A program made the position numbers and the translations under genes. A DNA stretch of 64,000 nt from Oscillospiraceae bacterium (GTDB lineage: Bacteria > Bacillota > Clostridia > Oscillospirales > Oscillospiraceae): positions 124,001-188,000 of the forward strand of contig JAFZOI010000024.1 in NCBI GenBank assembly GCA_017550645.1. The letters are read 5' to 3'. Under the pieces are notes generated by a model. That model searched no databases. It was given only the letters and a program-made list of their open reading frames with translations, and had not been told where the DNA came from. This document shows, in pieces, positions 33,692 through 44,055 of this stretch (position 1 is its first letter; each line of letters begins with the position of its first letter).

Positions 33692-34531
33692 TCAAATAAA
33701 GAAGGATGCGGTGAGGACCGCCGCGCCGACTGTCCAGCAGTAGTACGCGAAGCGGCCGAACCTCTCTTTTTCCGTCAGATAGCGGATGAGCTTTATCGCC
33801 AGGCAGCCGACTGAGGCCGCGACCGCGACGCCCGCGAGGTACACGGGCAGAAGCGACGCGTCTATGCCCTCCTTGAGGGCTTTTATAAGGCTCAGGACGT
33901 TCGCTCCGAGCACGGCGGGAACGGAGAGGATGAAAGAGAAGCGGACGGCGAAGCTTCTGTCGAAGCCGCGCAGCAGCCCGCAGGAGATCGTCATGCCCGA
34001 GCGGGAGATGCCCGGCGCCGTCGCGACGGCCTGCAGGCAGCCGACGAGCAGCGCATCGACGAGGGTCGCGGAGTTTTCGTTCTTCTTTCCTTTTTTGATC
34101 CTGTCGGAGATAAAGAGCACAAGGCCCGTCACTATGAGAGCCGCGCCCACGAAGGTCAGGCTCCCGTAGAGGCTCTCTATGTAGTCTTTGACGGGAAGGA
34201 CGATAAGCAGCGGGAGCGTCGCGACTATGACCAGAAGGATGAACCGCGCCGAGCCGCGCTCTCGCTGAGTCCGCGAGGCGGCGTCCGGCCCACGGCGGCG
34301 GAAAAAGCCGATAAAGGCCTTTATCATATCCCATATGTCGCGGCGGTACATGATGACGACGGAGATGAGCGTCCCGAAATGGAGCATCACGTCGAACAGC
34401 ACATCGACTTCGCCGACCTTTTCCACGCCGAAAAGGTTTTGAAGGATGGAGAGGTGGCCCGAGCTGGACACGGGCAGAAATTCCGTCAGCGCCTGAATGA
34501 GCCCCAGAAGCAGGGCGAATGCCAAAGACAT
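33692..34531 (-). CDS. uppP: Undecaprenyl-diphosphatase (UppP/BacA)
   Basis: 279 residues from MSLAFALLLGLIQ; TGGAGG lies seven bases from this ATG, while the GTG two codons upstream has no space for a ribosome site. Motifs: LIQALTEFLPVSSSGHL (catalytic Glu and Ser region, about 12-30) and the second inverted-repeat motif APGISRSGMTISCGLL (about 172-187). Seven to eight membrane helices. It recycles undecaprenyl diphosphate to the monophosphate carrier for wall synthesis. First gene of uppP-ftsK-GNAT. Confidence 0.96.
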   Translation of the reverse strand: MSLAFALLLGLIQALTEFLPVSSSGHLSILQNLFGVEKVGEVDVLFDVMLHFGTLISVVIMYRRDIWDMIKAFIGFFRRRGPDAASRTQRERGSARFILLVIVATLPLLIVLPVKDYIESLYGSLTFVGAALIVTGLVLFISDRIKKGKKNENSATLVDALLVGCLQAVATAPGISRSGMTISCGLLRGFDRSFAVRFSFILSVPAVLGANVLSLIKALKEGIDASLLPVYLAGVAVAASVGCLAIKLIRYLTEKERFGRFAYYCWTVGAAVLTASFFI

Positions 34532-34546
34532 TTTCACGCCTCCAGA

Positions 34547-34565
34547 GACGGCGCTCCGCGCCGTC
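34547..34565 (-). other. Hairpin at the 5' end of the uppP transcript
   Basis: GACGGCGC, loop GGA (minus strand), GCGCCGTC, an 8-bp GC-rich stem starting about at the predicted transcription start and ending just before the ribosome site; it could stabilise the mRNA 5' end. Confidence 0.55.
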
Positions 34566-34570
34566 CTTTT

Positions 34571-34599
34571 ATTTTAACACAGCTTTACATAATATGCAA
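34571..34599 (-). promoter_or_regulatory. Predicted promoter of uppP-ftsK
   Basis: Minus strand TTGCAT, 17-base spacer, TAAAAT; the same hexamers and spacing occur before the URO-D family gene (35803-35831). Confidence 0.65.
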
Positions 34600-34677
34600 A
34601 CGCTTTGTCAAATATTACGGACGGCGCGGAGCAAAAATGACGGTTTCAGGGGTTTTTCGGGCCCGGAATACCGGATA

Positions 34678-35763
34678 TCAGCCGCAGAGAGCCTTGCGGC
34701 CGTATTTATAGACCGCTTCGGTGAAGCCGGGGACCGGGAACATGTTGGAGAAAAAGACCGGCTTTTCGTCGAAACCCGGAGCGTACTTATCGACGAGAGC
34801 TTTCGCGGCGGCTTCCACATCCTCGGGGCTCGAATCCCTCGGGAGCTCGGGCCCGTATACGGCGAACATGAGCTTGTCGCCGTACTTGTCGCGCAGCATG
34901 TCGACGTCGTTCATGCGCTGCGGAGCCCACATGTCGACCCCGGCCTCTATCATGGCGGGGACGAGCATCTCGTTCTTGCCGCAGCAGTGATGCTGGAACC
35001 AGAGGCCCTTGGAGTGGCAGAAGTCGGCGACCTTCTTCAGATACGGTACAATCATCTCCATGCAGGTGTCGAGCGAGAAGAACGGAGCGCGCTGGGAGCC
35101 CCAGTCGTCGTGGAATACGAGGCCGTCGAGGTTCGGGAACTGCTCGATGAAGTGCTCCATGATCTCTATGTACATGTCGGCAAGATGGTCGAACAGCGAG
35201 TGGACGGCGTCCTGCTGGTCCTCGTCGATGAGGGACATGGCCGCGCCCTCGAAGTCCATGAAGGAGATAAGGCGCTCATAAAGGCCGTTGAGTATCGTCA
35301 CGGAGAAGGAGCGCGTCGTCTCGTTGAGCTTGGCGTTTACCTTGCCGCACTCGTCCCACGCGAACGTGGAGACGTCGGGGAACTTTATGGCCTCGGGCCA
35401 GTCGTTGGCGTCCTCGAGCGTCGGGGCGCCGGGCTTGACCATAGAGCCGCCGACGACGGGGACGTAGACCCATTCGATGCCGAACATGTCCTTGCCGCCC
35501 TTTTCCTCGTCCGTCAGCTGCGGTCCGCAGTCGAAGCAGAAAGCGCGGGCGACGTTATCGATGATGACGCGCGGGCCCATCGTCGCAAAGTCGGAGCTCT
35601 GCGGGATCCAGAAAGCGCCCTCTCGCTTCCACGCGAGCCGGACGTTCTCCCTGCTCGTCACGGGGGTGTTGTACCTCGGCGGGACCGGCATCCTGCCCTG
35701 AGTCGCTACGGGATGAGTGCCGATGACCTTCATCTCATCTTCGGAAAACGGTATCCTGTTCAT
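34678..35763 (-). CDS. Uroporphyrinogen decarboxylase (URO-D) superfamily protein
   Basis: 361 residues. TIM-barrel protein of the URO-D/methylcobamide methyltransferase superfamily: DGLVFHDDWGSQRAPFF in the barrel core, GLWFQHHCCGKNEML with an H-x-C-type potential zinc site, and DMWAPQRMNDVDML. A true HemE is unlikely: the conserved N-terminal PVWxMRQAG segment is not seen and no heme genes are nearby. Members of this branch often act as corrinoid-dependent methyltransferases, but no corrinoid protein or activator gene is adjacent. Function unassigned. Monocistronic. Confidence 0.8.
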   Translation of the reverse strand: MNRIPFSEDEMKVIGTHPVATQGRMPVPPRYNTPVTSRENVRLAWKREGAFWIPQSSDFATMGPRVIIDNVARAFCFDCGPQLTDEEKGGKDMFGIEWVYVPVVGGSMVKPGAPTLEDANDWPEAIKFPDVSTFAWDECGKVNAKLNETTRSFSVTILNGLYERLISFMDFEGAAMSLIDEDQQDAVHSLFDHLADMYIEIMEHFIEQFPNLDGLVFHDDWGSQRAPFFSLDTCMEMIVPYLKKVADFCHSKGLWFQHHCCGKNEMLVPAMIEAGVDMWAPQRMNDVDMLRDKYGDKLMFAVYGPELPRDSSPEDVEAAAKALVDKYAPGFDEKPVFFSNMFPVPGFTEAVYKYGRKALCG

Positions 35764-35802
35764 TTGATTCCTTCCCTTCCTGTTTGCTTTTTTCCTGTAT
35801 CC

Positions 35803-35831
35803 ATTTTATCACCCGCGCCGTCGTTATGCAA
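35803..35831 (-). promoter_or_regulatory. Predicted promoter of the URO-D family gene
   Basis: Minus strand TTGCAT, 17-base spacer, TAAAAT, 40 bases upstream of the ATG. Confidence 0.65.
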
Positions 35832-35878
35832 TTATCTCCGCGTTTTTTATTTTTCGGATATGACAAGCCGTGTTTTTG

Positions 35879-35918
35879 ATAAAATGCGCCCCCTCCGCGC
35901 ATTTGCGGAGGGGGCGCA
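35879..35918 (-). terminator. Terminator of the prfA-tsaC-coaE-ectB-apeB operon
   Basis: Perfect 14-bp stem TGCGCCCCCTCCGC/GCGGAGGGGGCGCA with a six-base loop, followed on the minus strand by TTTTATC; eight bases after the apeB stop. Confidence 0.88.
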
Positions 35919-35926
35919 GCGTCGTT

Positions 35927-37300
35927 TTACTCGCAGTCGTAGAGGGCTCGCATGCCCTTATAGGTCATATATGCGTCGGCCTTGGCGATTATCTCGAAGG
36001 GAGCGTGCATGCTTATCACGGGCACGCCCGCGTCTATCGTATCGATGTTGCGCACGGCCGTGAACATGGCGACCGTCCCGCCGCCGCCGGCGTCGACCTT
36101 GCCGAGCTCGGCGAGCTGCCAGACAACGCCCGCCTTGGCGAACATCGTCCGCACGCGCGATACGACCTCGGCGGAGGCGTCGGACGCGCCGGCCTTGCCG
36201 CGCGAGCCCGTGAACTTGACGATGCCGAGCCCGTGGTTGAGCTGGGCGGCGTTGCGCTTTTCGGATACTGAGGCGTAATTCGGGTCAAATGCGTTGCAGA
36301 CGTCGGCCGAGAGGCAGAAGGACTTCGCGTAGCAGTCATAAAGCCGCGTCCCGCCGCAGAGGGAATCCATGAAGCGGTCGAAGGCCTCCGACTGCATGCC
36401 CGTCACGCCCGTGCTGCCGACCTCCTCCTTGTCCACGAGCAGGCAGACGGCGGTCTTTACCGGCCTCTCGAGCTCGAGTATGGCGGCGAGCTCGGCATAG
36501 GCGCAGACTCTGTCGTCATGGCCGTAGCCGCCGATGAGCGAGCGGTCGAAGCCGATGTCCACGACGTCGAACGCCGGGACGGCCATGAGCTCGGCGGAGA
36601 GGAAGTCCTCCTCGACGATGCCGTACTTCTCGTTGAGGAGCTTCATGATGGCGAATTTGACTCTGTCCTCGCCCTTTTCGGGGTCGGGGCGGGTGCCGAT
36701 GATGATGTTGAGGTCCTCGCCGGTAAAGCCGTCGGCGAGGGACTTTTTCATCTGCTCGGCGGCGAGGTGCGGCAGCAGGTCGGAGATGCAGAAGCGCGGC
36801 TCTCCCGGCTCGCGGCCTATGCAGACGTCGACGAAGGAGCCGTCGGCGCGGCAGACGCGGCCGTGCAGCTCGAGGGGTATCGTCACCCAGTGGAATTTCT
36901 TTATCCCGCCGTAGTAGTGCGTCTTGAACATCGCAACGCCGGAGTCCTCATAGAGCGGGATCTGCTTGAGGTCTATTCTCGGGGAGTCGATGTGCGCCGC
37001 GGCGAGGTTTATCCCCTCACCTGCGGGGCGCTCGCCGATGACGGCGAGGAAGAGGGACTTGCCGCGGTTATCGAAATATATCTTGTCGCCCGGAGCGTAC
37101 TTCGCGCCCTCCTCGAAGGGCTTGAAGCCGCGCGCCTCGGCGAGCCTTACCGCCTCGCGGACGGCCTCGCGCTCGATGCGGGAATTGGAGAGGAACCTCT
37201 TGTAGCCCTCGGCGTACTCATAGCAGCGGGCGCGCTCGGCGTCGTCCATGACGTCGTATACGTTTTTGGATGAATAGAAAAGCTCTTCGCGGTCTGCCAT
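35927..37300 (-). CDS. M18-family aminopeptidase
   Basis: 457 residues from MADREELFYSS; the frame stays open upstream to 37786 inside ectB, but only this ATG begins family-like sequence. M18 metal ligands are visible: LAAAHIDSPRID (His), GGYGHDDRVCAY (bridging Asp), VDKEEVGSTG (catalytic and metal Glu) and VISMHAPFEI (last His). M18 enzymes are dodecameric cytoplasmic aminopeptidases, usually preferring acidic or hydrophobic N-termini. 14 bases after ectB; last gene of the operon. Confidence 0.93.
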   Translation of the reverse strand: MADREELFYSSKNVYDVMDDAERARCYEYAEGYKRFLSNSRIEREAVREAVRLAEARGFKPFEEGAKYAPGDKIYFDNRGKSLFLAVIGERPAGEGINLAAAHIDSPRIDLKQIPLYEDSGVAMFKTHYYGGIKKFHWVTIPLELHGRVCRADGSFVDVCIGREPGEPRFCISDLLPHLAAEQMKKSLADGFTGEDLNIIIGTRPDPEKGEDRVKFAIMKLLNEKYGIVEEDFLSAELMAVPAFDVVDIGFDRSLIGGYGHDDRVCAYAELAAILELERPVKTAVCLLVDKEEVGSTGVTGMQSEAFDRFMDSLCGGTRLYDCYAKSFCLSADVCNAFDPNYASVSEKRNAAQLNHGLGIVKFTGSRGKAGASDASAEVVSRVRTMFAKAGVVWQLAELGKVDAGGGGTVAMFTAVRNIDTIDAGVPVISMHAPFEIIAKADAYMTYKGMRALYDCE

Positions 37301-37314
37301 TTTGTTTTTCTCCT

Positions 37315-38574
37315 TTACAGACAGTCTTTCAGCGAGGCCTCGACTATCTCGAGGCCGGTCTTGAGTTCCTCGCGCGATATGGTCAGCGCGGGCATTATCT
37401 TCAGCACGCAGTCGTCGCGCCCGGCGCGCTCCATGACGAGACCGCGCTCGAAGCAGAGGTCGACGACCTTTTCGGAGAGGTCGGGGCGGCCGAGCCCGTC
37501 GACGTCTATGCCGTTTATCATGCCCCTGCCGCGGGTGACGAGGCGCTCGTCCATGGGCAGGATGCGCTCCCGGATGAATTCCTGCACGAATTTTTCGTCG
37601 TCGGCGGTCTTCGCGCCGAGATCGACCTGCTCGCGGTACTCGAGCGCGGCCTTCGCGCCGACGAAGGCGAGCTGGTTGCCGCGGAAGGTGCCGTTGTGCT
37701 CGCCGGGGGTGAACACGTCGAGCTCGGGCTTGATGAGGACCAGTGACATGGGCAGCCCATAGCCGCTGATGGACTTCGACAGGCACACGAAGTCGGGCTT
37801 TACGCCGAACGGCGTGAAGGATAGGAACGGGCCCGTCCTGCCGCAGCCGACCTGGATATCGTCGATGATGAGCGCGACGTCCTCGTGCGCGCAGAGCTCG
37901 GCGAGGCCGCGGAGGAATTCGCCCTCCACGGGGACGATGCCGCCCTCGGACTGGACCGTCTCGAGGATGATCGCGGCAGGCTTTTCGACGCCGGAATACT
38001 CGTCCGTCATCAGATACTCTATATATGAGAGCGCGTCGCCGGAAAACCTCGCCGGGTGTGGGACGAAGGTCACGTCGGGAAGACCGGTGTGCGCGCCCTT
38101 TCTGATGCTGCGGCTGCTCGTCACGGCCATGGAGCCGAGCGTCATGCCGTGAAAGCCCCCCGCGAAGGAGAAGACGCCGCGGCGATGCTTTGCCTTGCGC
38201 GCCATCTTCAGCGCGGCCTCGACGGCGTTCGTCCCCGTCGGGGCGCAGGACAGGAGCTTGTACTCCAGGCCCGCGGGCTGCATGACGTACTTCTCGAACG
38301 CCTCGAAGAATTCGCCCTTGGCCTCGGTGAACATGTCGAGACCGTGGGTTATCCCGTCGCCGAGGAGGTAGTCGGCTATGCGCGCGCGGATGAAATCGTT
38401 GTTGTGGCCGTAGTTGAGCGCGCCGGCGCCGTTGAAGAAGTCGAGGTACTCTTTGCCGTCGGCGGAGTACATCTTCGACATTTTGGCCTTCGTGAAGACG
38501 GCCGGGAAATGCCTGCTGTAAGATCGGACGTTAGATTCGAGTCTTTCAAAAATCGCTTGATCCATGTTTCTCAT
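37315..38574 (-). CDS. ectB: Diaminobutyrate--2-oxoglutarate transaminase, EctB-like
   Basis: 419 residues. Class III aminotransferase closely following the EctB pattern: ERLESNVRSYSRHFPAVFTKA at the start, FFNGAGALNYGHNN, CAPTGTNAVEAALKMARKAK, GFHGMTLGSMAVT, IDDIQVGCGRTG, PLP lysine in SKSISGYGLP, and HNGTFRGNQLAFV. It converts aspartate semialdehyde and glutamate to L-2,4-diaminobutyrate. Two starts are possible: ATG at 38574 overlaps the coaE stop (ATGA), ATG at 38565 matches the usual EctB N-terminus. No ectA or ectC is present, so ectoine synthesis is not supported here. Lysine or GABA aminotransferase is less likely. Confidence 0.82.
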   Translation of the reverse strand: MRNMDQAIFERLESNVRSYSRHFPAVFTKAKMSKMYSADGKEYLDFFNGAGALNYGHNNDFIRARIADYLLGDGITHGLDMFTEAKGEFFEAFEKYVMQPAGLEYKLLSCAPTGTNAVEAALKMARKAKHRRGVFSFAGGFHGMTLGSMAVTSSRSIRKGAHTGLPDVTFVPHPARFSGDALSYIEYLMTDEYSGVEKPAAIILETVQSEGGIVPVEGEFLRGLAELCAHEDVALIIDDIQVGCGRTGPFLSFTPFGVKPDFVCLSKSISGYGLPMSLVLIKPELDVFTPGEHNGTFRGNQLAFVGAKAALEYREQVDLGAKTADDEKFVQEFIRERILPMDERLVTRGRGMINGIDVDGLGRPDLSEKVVDLCFERGLVMERAGRDDCVLKIMPALTISREELKTGLEIVEASLKDCL

Positions 38575-39179
38575 CCTATCTGCTCCGCCGAAAGCAGAGC
38601 CTCAAATTCGGAGCGGCACAGGGCGCGGAACGTCTCCTCGTCCGCGTCGTTTCTGAGCGTTATGTCCGTATGTCTTGAAAACCACCGCGCGGGCTTCTGC
38701 GCGGCGATGCGGCTGCGCGCATATTCCTCGGAGATGCCCTCGCGCTTCATAAGGCGGCGAACCCGCCTTCTCAGGGGAGCGACGATCGCGCACGTCGCGT
38801 CGCATTTGGCTCCGAGCCCGCTCTCTATGAGGGCTATCGCGTCGATGGCGACGGCGCGCGCGCCCTTTGCGCGCGATTCTTCGATTATCCGCGCCACCTC
38901 GCGGTCGACGTATTTATGAGTTATGGCGTTGAGCTTTTCGAGCCTCTCGGGCGAGGCAAAAACTATGGAGCCGAGCTTTTTGCGGTCGAACGCGCCCGTC
39001 TCGAAGGCCTCCGGGAACTCCGCCCGGAGCTCCGCGAGCATGTCTTCGGAGTTTTCGAGCAGGTCGTGGTAGACCGCGTCGCAGTCTATTATGACGGCTC
39101 CGAGCTCCTCGAGGACGCGGAGCGCCGTCGTTTTTCCGGCTCCGGTCGGGCCGGTCAAGCCAATTATCTTCATCATCAT
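38571..39179 (-). CDS. coaE: Dephospho-CoA kinase
   Basis: 202 residues. P-loop GLTGPTGAGKTTALRVL at 7-23, DCDAVYHDLL for substrate binding, lid region RLMKREGISEEYARSRIAAQ and the C-terminal DEETFRALC helix. It phosphorylates the 3'-hydroxyl of dephospho-CoA, the final step of CoA synthesis. Three consecutive ATG codons begin the frame; the first overlaps the tsaC stop (ATGA), the third (39173) matches the commonest family start. It overlaps ectB by four bases. Confidence 0.95.
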   Translation of the reverse strand: MMMKIIGLTGPTGAGKTTALRVLEELGAVIIDCDAVYHDLLENSEDMLAELRAEFPEAFETGAFDRKKLGSIVFASPERLEKLNAITHKYVDREVARIIEESRAKGARAVAIDAIALIESGLGAKCDATCAIVAPLRRRVRRLMKREGISEEYARSRIAAQKPARWFSRHTDITLRNDADEETFRALCRSEFEALLSAEQIG

Positions 39180-40210
39180 ACCTCGACGACTCTGTGCGCG
39201 GCTGCCTTGCCGAGCCTGTTGACGACCGCGAGCCCCACGCCGTCCGGCTTCGGGCAGCGGGCGAAAACGAAGTCGATATCCTCGCTGTCGACGGAGCGCA
39301 GAGCGTTGAAGACCCTCTCGGCCTGCGCGTCGTAGTCCTCCTGCGCGCCTATCTCGACGACGACGGCGGCGCGGTAGAGCTCCCGCTCTCCGTCAAAGCA
39401 GAGGACAGCCGTTCTCTCGGGGGCGGGTCGGGAGTTTATATACTCCGCGGCGGAGGCGGCTTCGCCCTTGACGAGCGTGACCTCGCCGCGCGGGGCATAG
39501 TGCCTGTATTTCATGCCGGGTGCTCGGGGCCTCTCGTCCGGGCCGAGAAGTCTGTAGACCGCGGGATCGAGCTCGAGCGGGCCGGACTCCATGAGCTGCG
39601 CCGGCGTTATGCCGCCGGGGCGCAGGAGCTTGGGCGGGTCGCAGGAGAGGTCTATTATCGTCGATTCCACGCCGACGCGGCAGGGTCCTCCGTCGAGCAC
39701 GGCGGCTATCTTCCCGCCCATGTCGGCCATGACGTGCGCGGCCTCCGTCGTGCTGGGGCGGCCGGAGATGTTGGCCGACGGGGCGGCTATCGGCGCGCCG
39801 AGCCGCGCTATGACTTCAAGCGTCAGCGGGCTGTCGGGGCATCTTACGGCTATCGTATCGAGCCCTGCGGTCACCTCGCGAGGGACGTTTCCTTTGCTCG
39901 GCAGGACTATCGTCAGCGGGCCGGGCCAGAAGCGCTCCGCGAGCTCAAGAGCCCGCGGCGGGACCTCGGCGCAATATTCAAAGAGGGCTTCGGGGCCCGT
40001 CACGTGGATTATCAAGGGGTTGTCGCCGGGGCGGCCCTTGGCGGCGAATATTTTTTCGACGGCGGATGCGTCGAGCGCGTTGGCCCCGAGGCCGTAGACC
40101 GTCTCGGTCGGGATGCCGACGAGCTCGCCCGCCTTTAGGAGCTCGACCGCGCGGGCGACGGAGCGCTCGCGCTCGGCCTGCGTCGCGCAGGAGAGAAGTT
40201 CCGTCTTCAC
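39176..40210 (-). CDS. tsaC: L-threonylcarbamoyladenylate synthase, long Sua5 form
   Basis: 344 residues, so Sua5-type rather than the about 190-residue TsaC. The catalytic YrdC domain covers 1-205 (GIPTETVYGLGANAL, FAAKGRPGDNPLIIHV, SANISGRPSTT, STIIDLS) and a C-terminal SUA5 domain covers about 235-344 (APGMKYRHYAP). It makes threonylcarbamoyl-AMP for t6A37 of tRNA; TsaB and TsaE of the same pathway are encoded at 44727-45838. The start is GTG and overlaps the prfA stop (GTGA). Confidence 0.96.
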   Translation of the reverse strand: MKTELLSCATQAERERSVARAVELLKAGELVGIPTETVYGLGANALDASAVEKIFAAKGRPGDNPLIIHVTGPEALFEYCAEVPPRALELAERFWPGPLTIVLPSKGNVPREVTAGLDTIAVRCPDSPLTLEVIARLGAPIAAPSANISGRPSTTEAAHVMADMGGKIAAVLDGGPCRVGVESTIIDLSCDPPKLLRPGGITPAQLMESGPLELDPAVYRLLGPDERPRAPGMKYRHYAPRGEVTLVKGEAASAAEYINSRPAPERTAVLCFDGERELYRAAVVVEIGAQEDYDAQAERVFNALRSVDSEDIDFVFARCPKPDGVGLAVVNRLGKAAAHRVVEV

Positions 40211-41283
40211 GCCTCGTCGCCTTCCATTCCCGAGGCCTTCAGGCGCTCCGCCTGATCGGCCGTGCGAAGGGCCTCGATGAGCTCGTCGAGGTCGCCGTTC
40301 ATTATCGCGTCGATCTTATACAGCGTCAGACCGATGCGGTGATCCGTGACGCGGCCCTGCGGGAAGTTGTAGGTCCTGATGCGCTCGTTGCGCATGCCCG
40401 TCCCGACCTGGCTGCGCCGCTCGGCGGCGATGGCGGCGTTCTGCTTTTCAAGCTCCGCGTCGTAGAGCTTGGCGCGCAGGATCTTCATGGCGCGCTCGCG
40501 GTTCTTATGCTGGCTGCGCTCGTCCTGGCACTCGACGACGACGCCCGTCGGGATATGCGTTATGCGGATGGCGCTCTCGGTCTTGTTGACGTGCTGGCCT
40601 CCGGCTCCGCTGGAGCGGAACGTATCTATCTGGAGGTCGGCGGGGTTTATCTCGAATTCCACCTCTTCGGCCTCGGGCATGACGGCGACGGTCACCGTCG
40701 AGGTATGGATGCGGCCTGAAGCCTCCGTGTCCGGCACGCGCTGGACGCGGTGGACGCCGCTCTCGAATTTCATATAGGAGTACGCCCCGTCCCCCTCGAG
40801 GATGAAGCATATCTCCTTGATGCCGCCGAGCTCGGTCTCGTTGATGTTCGTGACCTCGCATTTCCAGCGGCAGCGCTCGGCGTACATGGAGTACATACGG
40901 AATAGATCGGCGGCAAAAAGGGCGGATTCGTCCCCACCGACGCCGCCGCGGATCTCGACGATGACGTTCTTGGAGTCGTTCGGATCGCGCGGGAGGAGCA
41001 GCACCTTGAGCTCATGCTCGGTCTCCTCCATGAGGCGGGCGGCGGAGGCCATCTCCTCCTCGGCCATCTCCTTCATCTCCGGGTCGGAGAGGAGCGCGCG
41101 AGCCTGCTCGAGGTCGTCGGAATGCTTGACGTAGCGGCGGTAAGCCTCGACGACGGGGGCGAGCTCCTTCTGCTCGCGCGAAAGCTTCGCCACCGCCGCG
41201 GGGTCGTTGTAGACCTCCGGCGTGGCCATCTTTTCCTCTATTTTGCGGAAGCGTTCCTCAACGTCCCGAAGTTTATCCAGCAT
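40207..41283 (-). CDS. prfA: Peptide chain release factor RF1
   Basis: 358 residues from MLDKLRDVEERF; TTGGAG nine bases upstream supports this ATG. A TTG five codons earlier would itself sit on that ribosome site. The stop-codon reading loop VQRVPDTEASGR holds the PxT tripeptide of RF1, and the catalytic GGQ lies in RSSGAGGQHVNKTE. It releases peptides at UAA and UAG. Leads an operon with tsaC, coaE, ectB and apeB, all overlapping or within 14 bases. A prmC methylase gene, often next to prfA, is absent. Confidence 0.95.
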   Translation of the reverse strand: MLDKLRDVEERFRKIEEKMATPEVYNDPAAVAKLSREQKELAPVVEAYRRYVKHSDDLEQARALLSDPEMKEMAEEEMASAARLMEETEHELKVLLLPRDPNDSKNVIVEIRGGVGGDESALFAADLFRMYSMYAERCRWKCEVTNINETELGGIKEICFILEGDGAYSYMKFESGVHRVQRVPDTEASGRIHTSTVTVAVMPEAEEVEFEINPADLQIDTFRSSGAGGQHVNKTESAIRITHIPTGVVVECQDERSQHKNRERAMKILRAKLYDAELEKQNAAIAAERRSQVGTGMRNERIRTYNFPQGRVTDHRIGLTLYKIDAIMNGDLDELIEALRTADQAERLKASGMEGDEA

Positions 41284-41347
41284 CTGCTCGTTCTCCAAAA
41301 ACCAATGAGAGGATAATAAGAGATTTTAACACAACGCGGGGCAAATA

Positions 41348-42108
41348 TCAACTCGAAACGGACTCCCACGCGACACCGAAGGCCTCGCGGATAAAGTAGT
41401 TCATGCGCAGAACGGGAAGCGTCGTTTTCGCGGCGACGCCGGCGCAGTTATTAACGCCGAGCTTTCTTGCCTGCATCTTCGCGCGCAGGAGATGATACTC
41501 GCTCGAAACTATCGCGACGGCGTCGGGATATGCGCCGCCCTCGCGCCCGGCAATGATGTCGAAGGAATATTTAAGGTTCTCGCGCGTGTTGGTCGCGTTG
41601 GGCTCCATGACGATGCGCTCGGGGGCGACTCCCCTTGCCTCGAGCCAGCGGCGCATGCACTCGGCCTCGCTTATGAGCTCGCCGGAGCCCTGCCCGCCGC
41701 TGACTATGGCGACGGCGTCGGGCGACCTTTCAAGAAATCCGAGCGCGGCGGTGAGCCGGTTATACAGCGAGAGGGACGGCTCCGTCCCGTTCACGCCCGC
41801 GCCGAGAACTATGACGTAGTCCATGTCATAGGCGCTCTCGTCGGTCTTCGCGTTCTTTATGACGGCGCCCTCGGCGACGGCGAATATCACGACGCCGACG
41901 GCGAGCAGGCACGCGATGACGATCGCCGCGGTCTTCGCTTTTTTCGAGCCCTTCTTGGCGAAGCGGACGAGCAGGTGCATGACGATCAGCACGGCCGCCG
42001 CCGCGACAAAGATATAGGCCAGAAAAGAATAGCCTACGAGGGCGAATTTGAGCACCAGCGCGGCGATAACGAGCGCCAGCGCGGCGAAAGGCGCGGTGAG
42101 GTTGCGCT

Positions 42109-42112
<4 letters not shown>
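41348..42112 (-). CDS. YdcF/SanA-family (DUF218) membrane protein
   Basis: 254 residues from MKRNLTAPFAA; the ATG overlaps the stop of the ABC-F gene (ATGA). Two or three N-terminal membrane helices (about 8-52 and 63-83) are followed by the DUF218 domain: YVIVLGAGVNG, AIVSGGQGSGE, MEPNATNTRENL, AIVSSEYHLLRA. DUF218 proteins (ElyC, SanA, YdcF) influence envelope integrity or lipid-carrier use; the biochemical activity is not settled. Its operon partner is the ABC-F ATPase. Confidence 0.85.
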
Positions 42113-43974
<1,862 letters not shown>

Positions 43975-43999
43975 GAAAGGTCCCGTATCCGTCGTTCGG

Positions 44000-44030
44000 G
44001 CTTCCCCCGCGGCCCGCGAGAGCGGGAAGC
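44000..44030 (-). other. Hairpin in the upp-abcF spacer
   Basis: GCTTCCC/GGGAAGC, 7 bp, enclosing a GC-rich loop that can pair further; about 25 bases upstream of the ABC-F start, without a T run, so not an intrinsic terminator. Confidence 0.5.
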
Positions 44031-44055
44031 GAGAGAAGCCCGTCGTTAGTTTCGT

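Noticed and set aside
31713-33743. 676-codon plus-strand frame opposite ftsK
   Set aside because: Antisense shadow of the translocase with Arg/Gly-rich low-complexity sequence.
34678-35763. Heme biosynthesis gene hemE
   Set aside because: Lacks the conserved HemE N-terminal active-site segment and has no heme-pathway neighbours.
34519-36063. 514-codon plus-strand frame across the uppP-URO-D region
   Set aside because: Runs through a promoter, a spacer and the antisense of the URO-D gene; no protein features.
37315-38574. Ectoine biosynthesis cluster
   Set aside because: Only the ectB-like gene is present; neighbours are coaE and an M18 peptidase, with no ectA or ectC.
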